Source: Pseudomonadota bacterium
GTDB taxonomy: Bacteria; Pseudomonadota; Alphaproteobacteria; Rhodospirillales; Magnetospirillaceae
Assembly: GCA_021781575.1 (NCBI GenBank)
Contig: JAJXWP010000003.1
Coordinates: 62,001-126,000, forward strand
Length of the DNA: 64,000 nucleotides
Direction of reading: 5' to 3'
This document shows, one piece after another, positions 16,280 to 25,654 of the stretch (positions are counted from its first letter, which is position 1; each line of letters starts with the position of its first letter). The notes beneath the pieces were generated by a model that worked only from the letters and a program-made list of their open reading frames with translations, had not been told where the DNA came from and did not search any database. The position numbers and the translations under genes were made by a program.

Positions 16280-17404
16280 TCAGCCGATCAGGGGTGTCGC
16301 CGCCTCGTGCAGCAGGCCGACCGCCACCGGCAGATGCGGTTGGTACCCGGCCAAAGCGGCCGTCGGGCCGGCCATCCCCTGCAGAACGACGGCGCCGAGG
16401 GCCAAATGGCCGGCCACCTCGCTCAGCAGAGCATTCGCCGCGGGCGGTGCCGTGTTGAAGGGGAATGCTTCGTGATAGGTGATCGTCCCGTTGGCGCCGG
16501 CCACCGGAAAGATCGCCAGGCTGTCGGCCAGCGGCGAGGCACCGGCGACGACCGCGGGATCCAGGGCCAGATCGAGGATGGGCATACCGACGGCCGCCAC
16601 CATCTCTGATTGATCGATGACGCCGTCATGATTGGTGTCATCGGCGGCCGTCGGCAAGCGATCGGCACCGCCGCCGGCCATCGCGACGAGGGATTGGGGA
16701 TGGATCTGGCCGGGCTGAAGGCCGCTGGCCTGAAGATCGACGGTCAGCGTGCGGCCGGACAGGGTGAGGGTGGCCGAGCCGTGGACGCCCGAATTGTTGA
16801 CCGGCAGCAGGGTCGCCTGGAACACCTTCGGCCCGCTTGCCGTCGCCGGCGGGGTGGAAGCCATGGGCGTCGAGGCCGACGTCATCGGCCCCAGTCCGAT
16901 CGCCGCCACGGCCACGGGGCTCCCGCCCGCAGCGGCGGACGCCGCCTGCGTGGGGCCGGCGGCGATTGCCGAAGGTGACGGAGAAACCGGCGTCGCTCCG
17001 GGGATCGGAAAAACGGTGGGCGTCACCACCCCGCCGGTCGGCGGCGCCGTGGTCCCGACGGCCGGCACTCCGACCCCGAAGGCGGTCACCGGACCCGTCG
17101 CCGGCAGCGGGGCGGTGGACGCTCCGAACAAACCATGCGCCGTCACGGGAATGGTCGACGGCCCGGCGGCTCCGACCGCAGTCACCGTGGAGCCGAGAGG
17201 CATGTTGAACGTCGAGGCGATGCCCGGACTGGGTACGATGGCACTGCCCGGCGCCCCCAGGGACGTGCCGCTCAACCCTGCCGTCCCGTTGACCTCGGGC
17301 GCCGCCGTCGGGATGACTGGGGTTATCCCGGACACCGTGGACGAGCCGATCAGTGCCTGATAGGAGCCGAAGGGACCTAGGGTGATGCCAGGATTGGTGA
17401 GCAT
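16280..17404 (-). CDS. Low-complexity protein with CHRD-like and calcium-loop segments
   Basis: A 374-residue protein of unknown role. Residues about 25-195 are almost only Gly, Ala, Pro, Ser, Thr and Val, with recurrent TPxVxP-like runs. Then FQATLLPVNNSGVHGSATLT and LTVDLQASGLQPGQIHPQS resemble the CHRD domain (as in chordin and bacterial extracellular proteins). Next comes DTNHDGVIDQSE, a canonical EF-hand/dockerin calcium loop. No clear signal peptide is seen, so export, if any, would use another route. ATG at 17404 is used; a TTG six bases upstream is possible. It is immediately upstream of the virB10 promoter on the same strand, so it could be a secreted or surface partner of the T4SS-like module. 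That is speculation. Confidence 0.6.
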   Translation of the reverse strand: MLTNPGITLGPFGSYQALIGSSTVSGITPVIPTAAPEVNGTAGLSGTSLGAPGSAIVPSPGIASTFNMPLGSTVTAVGAAGPSTIPVTAHGLFGASTAPLPATGPVTAFGVGVPAVGTTAPPTGGVVTPTVFPIPGATPVSPSPSAIAAGPTQAASAAAGGSPVAVAAIGLGPMTSASTPMASTPPATASGPKVFQATLLPVNNSGVHGSATLTLSGRTLTVDLQASGLQPGQIHPQSLVAMAGGGADRLPTAADDTNHDGVIDQSEMVAAVGMPILDLALDPAVVAGASPLADSLAIFPVAGANGTITYHEAFPFNTAPPAANALLSEVAGHLALGAVVLQGMAGPTAALAGYQPHLPVAVGLLHEAATPLIG

Positions 17405-17479
17405 GGCCAATCTCGTCGTCGGATCTCGGCTTGTTAAACAGCCGAGAGCCGAGGCCGTTCCAGCCCCGGCGACGCCGGA

Positions 17480-17830
17480 TCAAGCTCGCTGGCGCCGACG
17501 AAACAAGCCGGCCCCGGTGGCCAGGCTGTGCAGCAGCACGGCAATCCACGCAAGCGCAGGGGGCAGCACGACCTCGGTACCGGCGTCGACGCGCCACGCC
17601 TCCAACAGCCCGGCATAGTGCCGGTCAAGGCAATTGTTGAGCCCGCGAATGTCCGGAGCCGCGCAGGCAACGACATTCGCTTCGGCACTCTTATACTCGA
17701 CGAGGGACGGAACCTGATGGTGATGGTGGACATACAGGCCTGCCAGAACGATCCACACCCAGGTGGCGATCACCCCCATGGTCAGGCCGTTCAGACGCAG
17801 ATGCAGCATTTCGTGAAGGCGATTGAGCAT
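17480..17830 (-). CDS. Small membrane protein of unknown function
   Basis: A 116-residue protein with two predicted membrane helices (LTMGVIATWVWIVLAGLYV near residue 16 and PALAWIAVLLHSLATGAGLF near 92). The loop of about 55 residues between them holds two Cys (VACAAPDIRGLNNCLDRH). A His cluster YVHHHHQVP follows the first helix. The start at 17830 places the first helix near the N-terminus; the ribosome site is weak, and the frame continues upstream to 17959. It is the last recognisable gene of the island, on the same strand as the T4SS-like operon. Confidence 0.5.
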   Translation of the reverse strand: MLNRLHEMLHLRLNGLTMGVIATWVWIVLAGLYVHHHHQVPSLVEYKSAEANVVACAAPDIRGLNNCLDRHYAGLLEAWRVDAGTEVVLPPALAWIAVLLHSLATGAGLFRRRQRA

Positions 17831-18077
17831 TGGCTGATACCGCTTCGTGGTAAGCTTCGGCGTCGCAGTCTGCCCCAAAAAGGATAGGATTCCACCGGCG
17901 CGGAGGTGCCCCGCCCCTTTGCGTATCGCCCCCGCTCTTTGGCGTGTCCGCCGCGGCATCGGCGCGCCGCTGCCGGCCCGTCAGGCCCTTGGAACGGCTA
18001 AAGGCCGGTTGCGGCAGAGACGATACTGAATGATAATGCGCCGCCGTTTGGCTAACTAACCCTGTCGGAGAAGATCA

Positions 18078-18518
18078 ATGTTCCTTAAGACCATTTTGAC
18101 CGGTGTGGCCATCGCAGTCGTAGCGGGTGGATCGGCTATCGCCGCCGAATGCACCCTGCCCGCCGATGCCCAGGCTGGCAAGGCCGTCTCCAACCAGTGC
18201 AAGGCCTGCCATGTGTTCGAGGCGGACAAGCCGTCGCGCCCCACCGCTCCCAACATTCATGACATCTATGATTCCAAGGCCGGCGAGCGGAAAGATTTCC
18301 CGAGATATTCGCAGGGCATGCAAGGTGCCGCCGCCAAAGGACTGGTGTGGAACGACCAGAACCTCATGGAATACCTCAACGACCCCAAGGCCTTCCTGAA
18401 CAAGGTCAACGGCGCCGAGGTGAAGCATGCCATGTTCTTCGCTCTGAAGGACGAGAAGAAGCGCCAGGATGTCGTCGCCTTCCTGAAGGCGATCAAGGGC
18501 AAGCCGGAGTGCAACTGA
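18078..18518 (+). CDS. Class I c-type cytochrome
   Basis: A 146-residue periplasmic electron carrier. The Sec signal peptide (about residues 1-23, ending AIAAE) is followed by a single haem-attachment motif CKACH at 41-45. The probable axial Met is 119 in KHAMFFALKD. LMEYLNDPKAFL and a C-terminal helix DVVAFLKAIKG match the small cytochrome c2/c class. Start ATG 18078 has GGAGAAG upstream. It is a single-gene unit: a strong terminator follows 33 bases after the stop and the flanking genes face the other way. The redox partner cannot be told from context. Confidence 0.9.
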   Translation: MFLKTILTGVAIAVVAGGSAIAAECTLPADAQAGKAVSNQCKACHVFEADKPSRPTAPNIHDIYDSKAGERKDFPRYSQGMQGAAAKGLVWNDQNLMEYLNDPKAFLNKVNGAEVKHAMFFALKDEKKRQDVVAFLKAIKGKPECN

Positions 18519-18550
18519 TCGCTTTCCGGTAATCGCGACAATGCGGTAAC

Positions 18551-18580
18551 AACGCCGCCCCTCGGGGCGGCGTTTGATTT
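18551..18580 (+). terminator. Rho-independent terminator of the cytochrome c gene
   Basis: Ten-base stem AACGCCGCCC / GGGCGGCGTT with a CTCG loop, followed by TTGATTTTT. It lies between convergent genes. Confidence 0.88.
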
Positions 18581-18581
18581 T

Positions 18582-19289
18582 TCAGGCCAATCGCGCCCCT
18601 TCGAGCCGCAGTCGAACCTCGGCGATCTGCCGGTCGACATCGATCGGCATGCGCGATGTCACCTCGACCTCCCGGTCCTCGTAAATCAATCCGGCGGGCA
18701 GGCGGGAGCCACGCTGCTCGAGATAAGCGTCGCGGTCCGCCAGCAGGCGGATGATTTGCGGGCGGAACAACGTCACCAGCGAGGTGACCCACATGTTGGC
18801 GGCCGGCGACGGCTGGTCGCAATCGATCCGGAAACATGACAGCATGCCGGCCACCACCGCTGCCGGTTGCCAGCCTTCGGCCGTCACCCAGCGATTGGTG
18901 GTGAACAGGTCCGCCGGCTCGCCGCGGCAGTCAAGGCCGATGGCCACCAAATGGAACGGCCGTTCCCGATCCGGCCGCTCGCCACGGTAATCAGAGGCCC
19001 CCGCCGGCCGCCGCCGCAGAAAGGTATGGATATGGCCGTACTCGGCCGGCCGATGGGTGTGGAAATAGTATTGGGCACCGCTGTCGGCGTCGTAAACGTC
19101 ACCCCGCGGGTAGTGGATGTAAGGCTCGATGCGGTCACCGGCCAATTCCTCCACGATGGTTCGGCCGAGGCTGGTCAGGGCGTGGCGCACCTCCAGGAAC
19201 TGACGCCCAGCGCCGGCCATCTCCGCCAGCAGGCCTCGGGACAACTCGGTCCTTTCCCCCCACTGATCGCGAGGCGCGCATTGTTCCAT
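18582..19289 (-). CDS. Conserved-looking protein of unknown function
   Basis: A 235-residue soluble protein I cannot name with confidence. It is rich in aromatic and charged residues in the middle: YIHYPRGDVYDADSGAQYYFH followed by HxHxF (GHIHTFLRR) and FHLVAIGLDCRGEPADLFTTN. The His/Asp/Tyr pattern and short beta strands resemble a cupin or nucleic-acid-enzyme-like fold, but I see no diagnostic motif. It has a helical N-terminus (RGLLAEMAGAGRQFLEVRHAL) and a basic C-terminal helix. It lies 20 bases downstream of the TAXI binding-protein gene on the same strand and is probably co-transcribed with it. Confidence 0.7.
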   Translation of the reverse strand: MEQCAPRDQWGERTELSRGLLAEMAGAGRQFLEVRHALTSLGRTIVEELAGDRIEPYIHYPRGDVYDADSGAQYYFHTHRPAEYGHIHTFLRRRPAGASDYRGERPDRERPFHLVAIGLDCRGEPADLFTTNRWVTAEGWQPAAVVAGMLSCFRIDCDQPSPAANMWVTSLVTLFRPQIIRLLADRDAYLEQRGSRLPAGLIYEDREVEVTSRMPIDVDRQIAEVRLRLEGARLA

Positions 19290-19309
19290 AGCGTCTCCCG
19301 GCCGTCGGG

Positions 19310-20287
19310 CTACAGTCCGCCGGTCTGGCGATAATAGCGCTCGGCCCCGTCATGCAACGGGACCACCAAAGCATCATGGATCATCTGCCTCCTGTCGAGA
19401 GCGTTCAGCAGCGGATGCATCGCCTTGAACGCCGCAAGATTATCGAACACCGCTTTGACGATTTCATAGGCCTCGTCGGTCGGCAGCCTGGTCGTGGTCA
19501 CCAGCACGGCGCGCAGGCCGAAGCTGCGCACATTTCCGCCAAGCCCCGTATAGGCCTCCTGCGGGATGATTTGCCGCGAATAGGCGGGATTGTCCCTGAG
19601 GAATCGATCCAGCGCCGCATCCTTCAGCGGCAGCAGAGTGGCGCCGCAGGCGTCGATTGCCTCCTGCACCTGGGGCAGCGGGTGTAATCCGGTAAAGATG
19701 GCGGCATCGATCTCGTTACCGCATAGCGCCTTGGCCACCTTGCCAGGATCCATTTCCAGAGATGCCCGGAGATCAGCGGGCCGAAGGCCTTCGGCGGTCA
19801 GCAGCGCCTCTGCCATCGAGCGCTGGAAGCTACCCACCCGGCCCAGGTCGACACGCTTTCCCCGAAGATCGGCCGCCGACTTGATCACCGTGCCCGCCGC
19901 GACAAGCACCGCCACCGATTCGCCATGGAGGCTCATCAAGCTGCGCAGATCGCGCCGCGGCCTGTCGGCGAAGGGTCCCTTGCCCGCCTCGGCCTCAGCC
20001 AGCAGTTTCGACTGCACGATGGCGAGTTGCGCGTCGCCGCTCTCGAGGGCGGCCAGATTGGCCACGGAACCGGTGGTCGGTTCGACCAGGCAGCGCAAAC
20101 CGTGGCGCGGCCGGTCCTTGTTCACCAGGCGACAGACAGCGCCGGCTTCAGGATAATGCATGCCGCGCAGGTCGCCACTGTCCAAAACCAGGTCATGGCC
20201 GATCTCGGCTCCTGCCACCAGGGCTCCCCACAGGAGGGCGGTGATGCCGGCGGCGAACGCAACCCATATCTTCATCGACAAGCCCAT
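19310..20287 (-). CDS. TAXI-family solute-binding protein
   Basis: A 325-residue periplasmic binding protein of the TRAP-TAXI type. After a signal peptide (cleavage near VAGAE, residue 27) come TTGSVANLAALESGDAQLAIVQS and LRGKRVDLGRVGSFQR, the segments typical of TAXI proteins that bind glutamate or other carboxylates. SLMSLHGESVAVLVAAGT and the C-terminal helices also fit. No TRAP membrane subunit is adjacent, so it is either an orphan receptor or works with a permease elsewhere. An alternative start at 20275 (MKIWVAF) would give a tidier signal peptide; neither has a strong ribosome site. Confidence 0.83.
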   Translation of the reverse strand: MGLSMKIWVAFAAGITALLWGALVAGAEIGHDLVLDSGDLRGMHYPEAGAVCRLVNKDRPRHGLRCLVEPTTGSVANLAALESGDAQLAIVQSKLLAEAEAGKGPFADRPRRDLRSLMSLHGESVAVLVAAGTVIKSAADLRGKRVDLGRVGSFQRSMAEALLTAEGLRPADLRASLEMDPGKVAKALCGNEIDAAIFTGLHPLPQVQEAIDACGATLLPLKDAALDRFLRDNPAYSRQIIPQEAYTGLGGNVRSFGLRAVLVTTTRLPTDEAYEIVKAVFDNLAAFKAMHPLLNALDRRQMIHDALVVPLHDGAERYYRQTGGL

Positions 20288-20419
20288 TCAGCCATGGTTG
20301 CTTCTTGCCTCACACAACTGGCCCGACGACGTCAAGGCCGTGCGGAGCCTCTGGCAGAAATCAGGCAATCCGGCTAGCATCGCATTCCTTTTCCGCAAGG
20401 CCTGCACGGACGCCTCACG

Positions 20420-20935
20420 ATGAACATCAAGGACCATATTCGGCAGATCCCTGACTTTCCAAAACCCGGAATCCTGTTTTACGACATCTCGACCCTGCTT
20501 GCCCACGCCGATGCCTGGCAGGTGACCATGGGCCGCGTCGCCAATGCCGTGCGCGCTCAGCATCCGGACGTGCTGGTGGGAATTGAATCGCGAGGCTTCC
20601 TGGTGGCCGCGCCGCTTGCCCTGAAGCTTGGCTGCGGCTTCGTCATGGCGCGCAAGCGCGGCAAACTGCCGGGCAAGACGGTACGACACGAATATGCCTT
20701 GGAATACGGCACCGATATCATCGAGATGCAGGAAGATGCGGTCTGCCCGGGACAGCGCGTGGTCGTTCTCGACGACCTGCTGGCCACCGGCGGCACCATG
20801 TCGGCGACGATCAGTCTGCTGCGCCGGATGGGCGCCGAGGTGACCGGCGCCGCCTGCATCATCGAACTGGCTTTCCTGGAGGGCCGAAAGCGTCTCGACG
20901 TGCCGGTAACCTCGGTGGTTTCCTACGACGAATAG
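20420..20935 (+). CDS. apt: Adenine phosphoribosyltransferase
   Basis: A 171-residue purine-salvage enzyme making AMP from adenine and PRPP. Motifs: [15 protein letters not shown] at the N-terminus, the flexible-loop region [12 protein letters not shown], and the PRPP-binding [14 protein letters not shown] at about 113-126. The length is normal. It is divergent from the TAXI gene and convergent with a small unknown gene, so it is a single unit. No regulatory motif is evident. Confidence 0.96.
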   Translation: MNIKDHIRQIPDFPKPGILFYDISTLLAHADAWQVTMGRVANAVRAQHPDVLVGIESRGFLVAAPLALKLGCGFVMARKRGKLPGKTVRHEYALEYGTDIIEMQEDAVCPGQRVVVLDDLLATGGTMSATISLLRRMGAEVTGAACIIELAFLEGRKRLDVPVTSVVSYDE

Positions 20936-20944
20936 AGCCGCCGC

Positions 20945-21223
20945 CTAATCCGCCTGGTCGTACCAGAAATCGGTGCTCACCGTTTCGCCCCGCGGCCAGG
21001 ACAGGGGAACCGGCCAGCCTTCGAAGCGCTCCATTGCCGCCGGCTGCCGAGCCTTGCCGGTAAGGAACGGCAGGAGGGAACCCAGGCCTCCATTCGGCGG
21101 AGCCGATCGCCGACGGCGGCAAGCCAGGGAGAATTTCTGTTTCCACCGTGCCACGGGAGCCGCCAACGAGAGGCGAAGGCGACCGCCGGACGTTAGGTCG
21201 AGTGCGCTGAAGTTGTCACGCAT
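20945..21223 (-). CDS. Small protein of unknown function
   Basis: A 92-residue basic protein. The ATG at 21223 has AGAGGGGG at good spacing, the main reason to accept it. Features: a basic N-terminal half (RWKQKFSLACRRRRSAPP), then GGLGSLLPFLTGKA and an acidic aromatic end (TVSTDFWYDQAD). No signal peptide or known domain is seen. It is convergent with apt. Could be a lineage-specific gene. Confidence 0.5.
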   Translation of the reverse strand: MRDNFSALDLTSGGRLRLSLAAPVARWKQKFSLACRRRRSAPPNGGLGSLLPFLTGKARQPAAMERFEGWPVPLSWPRGETVSTDFWYDQAD

Positions 21224-21331
21224 GAGAGCCCCCTCTGGATGCCAGCCTGACGCACTCTACATGCATGCGCCGACGGTTTTGTGGCGCTGCGATTAAGTTT
21301 TGGTGACGTCAAGGCATAATGCCGATAAGGA

Positions 21332-21952
21332 TCATGGCCCGGTTGGCAAGACCGATCCCGGCAGGCCGGTCCGCTTAATTTGAGGAACCTCGGTCCGCTC
21401 CTCGATCAGGCGAAGGAAGGTATCGACAGCGGTATCAAGCGGACCGTCATTCACCAGGATTTCCAGATCGTCGTCGAGTGGCGGCTCATCCACCAGCTGA
21501 AGACACTGGTCAATCTCCGGCAGGCTTTCCCTGCCGCGCGCCATCAGCCGGCGGCGGCACAGGTCGGCGGGCGCCGCCACCCACACGACCACGGCTCCGG
21601 GGTAGCGGGCCCGCGCTTCGGGGCAGATATCGGGCGAGACGTTCACCACCACCGCCCTTCCCCTGGCCAAATCACTTTCGATGCCCACGGGAATAGCGTA
21701 GTTGAGGCCACGAGATCCCCAACACAGGGCGAACGCTCCACGTCGGCGGAGCCGATCAAATTGTGCGGGGGTGACGGCAACGTGGAGCTCGTCGCCGAAT
21801 CCCGCCGGCCGGGTGATGACCCGCAACGGAAAGACACAGCCGGGGTCGCCGGCGAGACGCCGTTTGACCCCCTCGATCACCGCATCCTTGCCGGCGCCAC
21901 TCGGGCCGCAAACAAGGAACAGAACCCCTCTTCGTCCTCGCCTCTCGCCCAT
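21332..21952 (-). CDS. phnN: Ribose 1,5-bisphosphate phosphokinase-like protein (PhnN)
   Basis: A 206-residue P-loop kinase of the guanylate-kinase fold. Walker A is GPSGAGKDAV near residue 17, followed by RVITRPAG and FALCWGSRGLNYAIP, which fit PhnN better than guanylate kinase. PhnN converts ribose 1,5-bisphosphate to PRPP in phosphonate breakdown. Start ATG 21952 follows GAGAGGAGG; the frame is open to 22111. No phn lyase gene is in the window, but the gene lies just downstream of phoB, on the same strand as the pst-pho genes, in keeping with phosphate-linked use. Confidence 0.85.
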   Translation of the reverse strand: MGERRGRRGVLFLVCGPSGAGKDAVIEGVKRRLAGDPGCVFPLRVITRPAGFGDELHVAVTPAQFDRLRRRGAFALCWGSRGLNYAIPVGIESDLARGRAVVVNVSPDICPEARARYPGAVVVWVAAPADLCRRRLMARGRESLPEIDQCLQLVDEPPLDDDLEILVNDGPLDTAVDTFLRLIEERTEVPQIKRTGLPGSVLPTGP

Positions 21953-22079
21953 CGGCCGGCCGCCTCCTCTCGTAAGGATGACTGTCCAAGCTGATAGGTG
22001 CGCACGCCTGGGACCCCCTTCAATCGCGCAGGAGGATAGGCTCGCAAGAGACCCCGCCGCTTGAAGTTCGGCACAGGTG

Positions 22080-22799
22080 TTATATCGCCGTCCCTTCGAC
22101 GTCCAAGGCATAACCGGCGGCGCGGACGGTGCGGATAATGTCCGACTCTTCGTCGCCGTTCAGTGCCTTGCGCAACCGGCGGATATGGACATCGACGGTG
22201 CGTGGCTCAACGTAAATGTCTGGCCCCCAAACAGCATCCAGCAACTCTTCGCGGGAGAACACGCAGCCCGGGTGCTGCAGAAAGAATTGCAGCAGGCGGA
22301 ACTCGGTAGGTCCCAGGTGGACGTTCCGTCCATCGCGGGTGACCCGGTGGGAGGAGAGGTCCATGACGATGGAGTCATATTGCAGCACACCCTTGCTCTG
22401 GCTGGGGTGGACGCGACGCAACAGGGCCCGGACCCGCGCCATCAGTTCGGGAAGGGAAAAGGGTTTCGTCAGATAGTCGTCGGCACCGGTGTTGAGTCCG
22501 CGGATCTTGTCTGCCTCTTCGCCACGGGCGGTCAGCATGATGACCGGCAGGTCGCGTGTTCGTGGCTTCCGCCTGATCTGCCGGCAGACTTCGATCCCCG
22601 ACATGATCGGCAGCATCCAATCCAGCACCACCAGGTCAGGGCTTCGCTCGGCCAGAACGGTGAGGGCTTCCTCGCCGTCCATCGCTTCACAGACCCGATA
22701 GCCCTCCTTCTCCAGATTGTAGCGCAGCATGGTGACGAGGGCGGCTTCGTCCTCAACCACCATGACCAGGGGCTTGCTGACGTTTTCACGGTCCATCAT
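22080..22799 (-). CDS. phoB: Phosphate regulon response regulator PhoB
   Basis: A 239-residue OmpR-family regulator. The receiver domain (about 10-125) has the acidic pair ED at 16-17, phospho-acceptor Asp60 in VVLDWMLP and Lys in TKPFS. The C-terminal winged helix (about 145-235) has FRLLQFFLQHPGCVFSREELL and RTVDVHIRRLRKAL. The ATG overlaps the phoU stop; a second ATG three bases in has better spacing to AAGGA. It is last in the operon pstS-C-A-B-phoU-phoB. No phoR sensor gene is adjacent, so the kinase must lie elsewhere. Confidence 0.95.
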   Translation of the reverse strand: MMDRENVSKPLVMVVEDEAALVTMLRYNLEKEGYRVCEAMDGEEALTVLAERSPDLVVLDWMLPIMSGIEVCRQIRRKPRTRDLPVIMLTARGEEADKIRGLNTGADDYLTKPFSLPELMARVRALLRRVHPSQSKGVLQYDSIVMDLSSHRVTRDGRNVHLGPTEFRLLQFFLQHPGCVFSREELLDAVWGPDIYVEPRTVDVHIRRLRKALNGDEESDIIRTVRAAGYALDVEGTAI

Positions 22800-23515
22800 T
22801 CGTCCTTGGCAATATGGGAGGGATCGGGCAGCACCGACTGGCCCCTTGGCCGTGCTTCGCGGATCGGAGCGCCCTGGACAAGGAAATGAATCGTCTCGGC
22901 GATGTTGGTGGCATGATCGCCGATCCGCTCAATATTCTTGGCGATGAACATCAGATGGATACAGGGGGTGATATTGCGCGGATCTTCCATCATGTACGTA
23001 ATGAGCTCGCGGAACAGGCCGGTGTACATATCGTCCACCTCTTCATCCTGCTTCCACACCTTGATGGCCTTTTCCTTGTCTTGTTCGACATAGGCATCGA
23101 GCACGGCCTTGACGATGTCCTGCACCAGCCGGCCGAGACGGGGCACGCCGGCCGTCGGCTTGACCGGCGGCAGCTGGTTCAACACCAGGGCCCGCTTGGC
23201 CACGTTCGCCGCATAATCGGCGATACGCTCGAGGTCCCCGGAGACTTTCAATGCTCCGACAATCAGGCGCAGATCGTGCGCCACCGGTTGGCGCAAAGCC
23301 AACAACCGCACGGTGAAACCGTGCACTTCCTGCTCAAGTTCGTCGACTTTGGCATCGGATGCGATCACCTTCCCGGCCAGATCGCTGTCTCGCTTGACCA
23401 GAGATTGCAGGGCTCCATCCAACTGCGCTTCGGCCAAGCCGCCCATGCGGGCGATCATGTTGCTGAGATGCGAAAGCTCTTCGTCGTAGGACCGCACCGT
23501 GTGTTCTCCCGGCAT
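22796..23515 (-). CDS. phoU: Phosphate transport system regulator PhoU
   Basis: A 239-residue cytoplasmic all-helical protein that links the Pst transporter to the PhoR-PhoB pathway. Two PhoU repeats are visible, each with a metal-binding E/D-x-x-x-D pattern: KVDELEQEVHGF with DLERIADYAANVAKRA in the first, and EEVDDMYTGLFREL with NIERIGDHATNIAE in the second. The start at 23515 (MPGEHTVRSY) has CAGGAGAA upstream; TTG at 23536 is unlikely. The stop overlaps phoB by 4 bases. Confidence 0.95.
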   Translation of the reverse strand: MPGEHTVRSYDEELSHLSNMIARMGGLAEAQLDGALQSLVKRDSDLAGKVIASDAKVDELEQEVHGFTVRLLALRQPVAHDLRLIVGALKVSGDLERIADYAANVAKRALVLNQLPPVKPTAGVPRLGRLVQDIVKAVLDAYVEQDKEKAIKVWKQDEEVDDMYTGLFRELITYMMEDPRNITPCIHLMFIAKNIERIGDHATNIAETIHFLVQGAPIREARPRGQSVLPDPSHIAKDE

Positions 23516-23537
23516 CCGTCGTTCTCCTGGACCCAAG

Positions 23538-24347
<810 letters not shown>

Positions 24348-24352
24348 TCGGC

Positions 24353-25654
24353 TCACCACCGGCGTTCGAAATGTTTGCGAAGATAGATCGCGGTAGCGTT
24401 CATCGCCGCCAGGAAACACAAAAGAACGAGGATCGCCGCCGAGGTTCGTTCGATGAATGCGCGTTCCGGGCTGGCCGCCCACAGATAGACCTGCACCGGC
24501 AAGGCGGTGGCGGGATCCAGCGGTGTCGCCGGCACGTCGACGATGAAGGCCACCATGCCGATCATCAGCAGTGGGGCCGTTTCGCCGATAGCGCGCGCCA
24601 TGCCGATGATGGTGCCGGTCAAAATCCCCGGCATGGCGAGCGGCAGAACATGGTGAGTCACCATTTGCAGCCGGGATGCGCCGAGACCCAGGGCCGCTTC
24701 GCGGATCCACGGCGGCACGGCCTTCAGCGAGACGCGCGCGGCAATGATGATGGTCGGCAGCGAGACCAGGGTGAGAACCAGGCCGCCGACCAGGGGTGAA
24801 GACCGCGGCAGCTCGAAGACGTTAAGAAAGATCTCCAGCCCCAGCAGTCCGAAGACGATGGACGGCACCGCGGCCAGGTTGTTGATGTTGACTTCGATCA
24901 GATCAGTCCAGCGGTTGCGGCTGGCAAACTCCTCCAGATAGACCGCTGTGGCCACGCCCAAGGGGAAGGACAAGGCCAGGGTAACCAGCAGGGAATAGAA
25001 TGATCCAACCACGGCGCCCCACAACCCCGCCAGTTCCGGCTGCCGGGAATCCCCCCCGGTAAACAGCCATTTGTTGAAGCGGGTCTTGAGACTGCCGTCA
25101 GCCTGAAGGGCGTCGATCCAGGCTAATTCCCGTTCGCTGAACTGCCCGCCTTTTTCCGGGGCGCGCGCCATATTGCCCTTGATCAACTGATCAACCGAGG
25201 CCGCCATCGGCAGCCACATCTCCCGCCGGCTGCCGATGATCGACGGATCGGCAAGCACGAGCTTGCGGACTTCCAGGTCGGCCCCCTGGCTGATCAGGCG
25301 GAACAGCCGCCGCCGCGCGGCCCGATCACTCGCCTCGGGAAAGCGCGCCAGCAAGGCGTTGTGGACCACCGCGGCGTAATCGGCGGACGACAGGTCGGCC
25401 CGATCTCGCTTGCCGGAGGGGTCGATGACCGACGGATCGAGGTCAAGGCTGAGACGCACCTCCGTCTGCACGAAGGCGGTATAGCCGTCGGCAATGATGC
25501 TCGCGAGCAATACCGTTAGAAAGCCAAGGGCTATGATGATGGCGGCGACCCCATAGGCACGGAACCGCTTTTCCGCCGCATAGCGGCGCCTCAGGCGGGC
25601 GGCAACCCTGTCGGCGTTTGCCGAACTGCGCATCTGCTGAGCAGCCTCAGTCAT
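24353..25654 (-). CDS. pstA: Phosphate ABC transporter permease PstA, extended form
   Basis: A 433-residue inner-membrane subunit. The C-terminal 280 residues are the usual permease, with the EAA-like loop [24 protein letters not shown] and about six helices. About 150 extra residues come first: a membrane helix ([18 protein letters not shown]) and a periplasmic domain, the DUF3333 arrangement seen in many alphaproteobacteria. Start ATG 25654 has GGGAAAA in front and overlaps the pstC stop by 8 bases. Confidence 0.94.
   Translation of the reverse strand: MTEAAQQMRSSANADRVAARLRRRYAAEKRFRAYGVAAIIIALGFLTVLLASIIADGYTAFVQTEVRLSLDLDPSVIDPSGKRDRADLSSADYAAVVHNALLARFPEASDRAARRRLFRLISQGADLEVRKLVLADPSIIGSRREMWLPMAASVDQLIKGNMARAPEKGGQFSERELAWIDALQADGSLKTRFNKWLFTGGDSRQPELAGLWGAVVGSFYSLLVTLALSFPLGVATAVYLEEFASRNRWTDLIEVNINNLAAVPSIVFGLLGLEIFLNVFELPRSSPLVGGLVLTLVSLPTIIIAARVSLKAVPPWIREAALGLGASRLQMVTHHVLPLAMPGILTGTIIGMARAIGETAPLLMIGMVAFIVDVPATPLDPATALPVQVYLWAASPERAFIERTSAAILVLLCFLAAMNATAIYLRKHFERRW

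Noticed and set aside
18026-18033. TGAATGA near the cytochrome c gene as a fifth TetR operator
   Set aside because: Only one half-site is present; the expected TCATTCA arm is missing.
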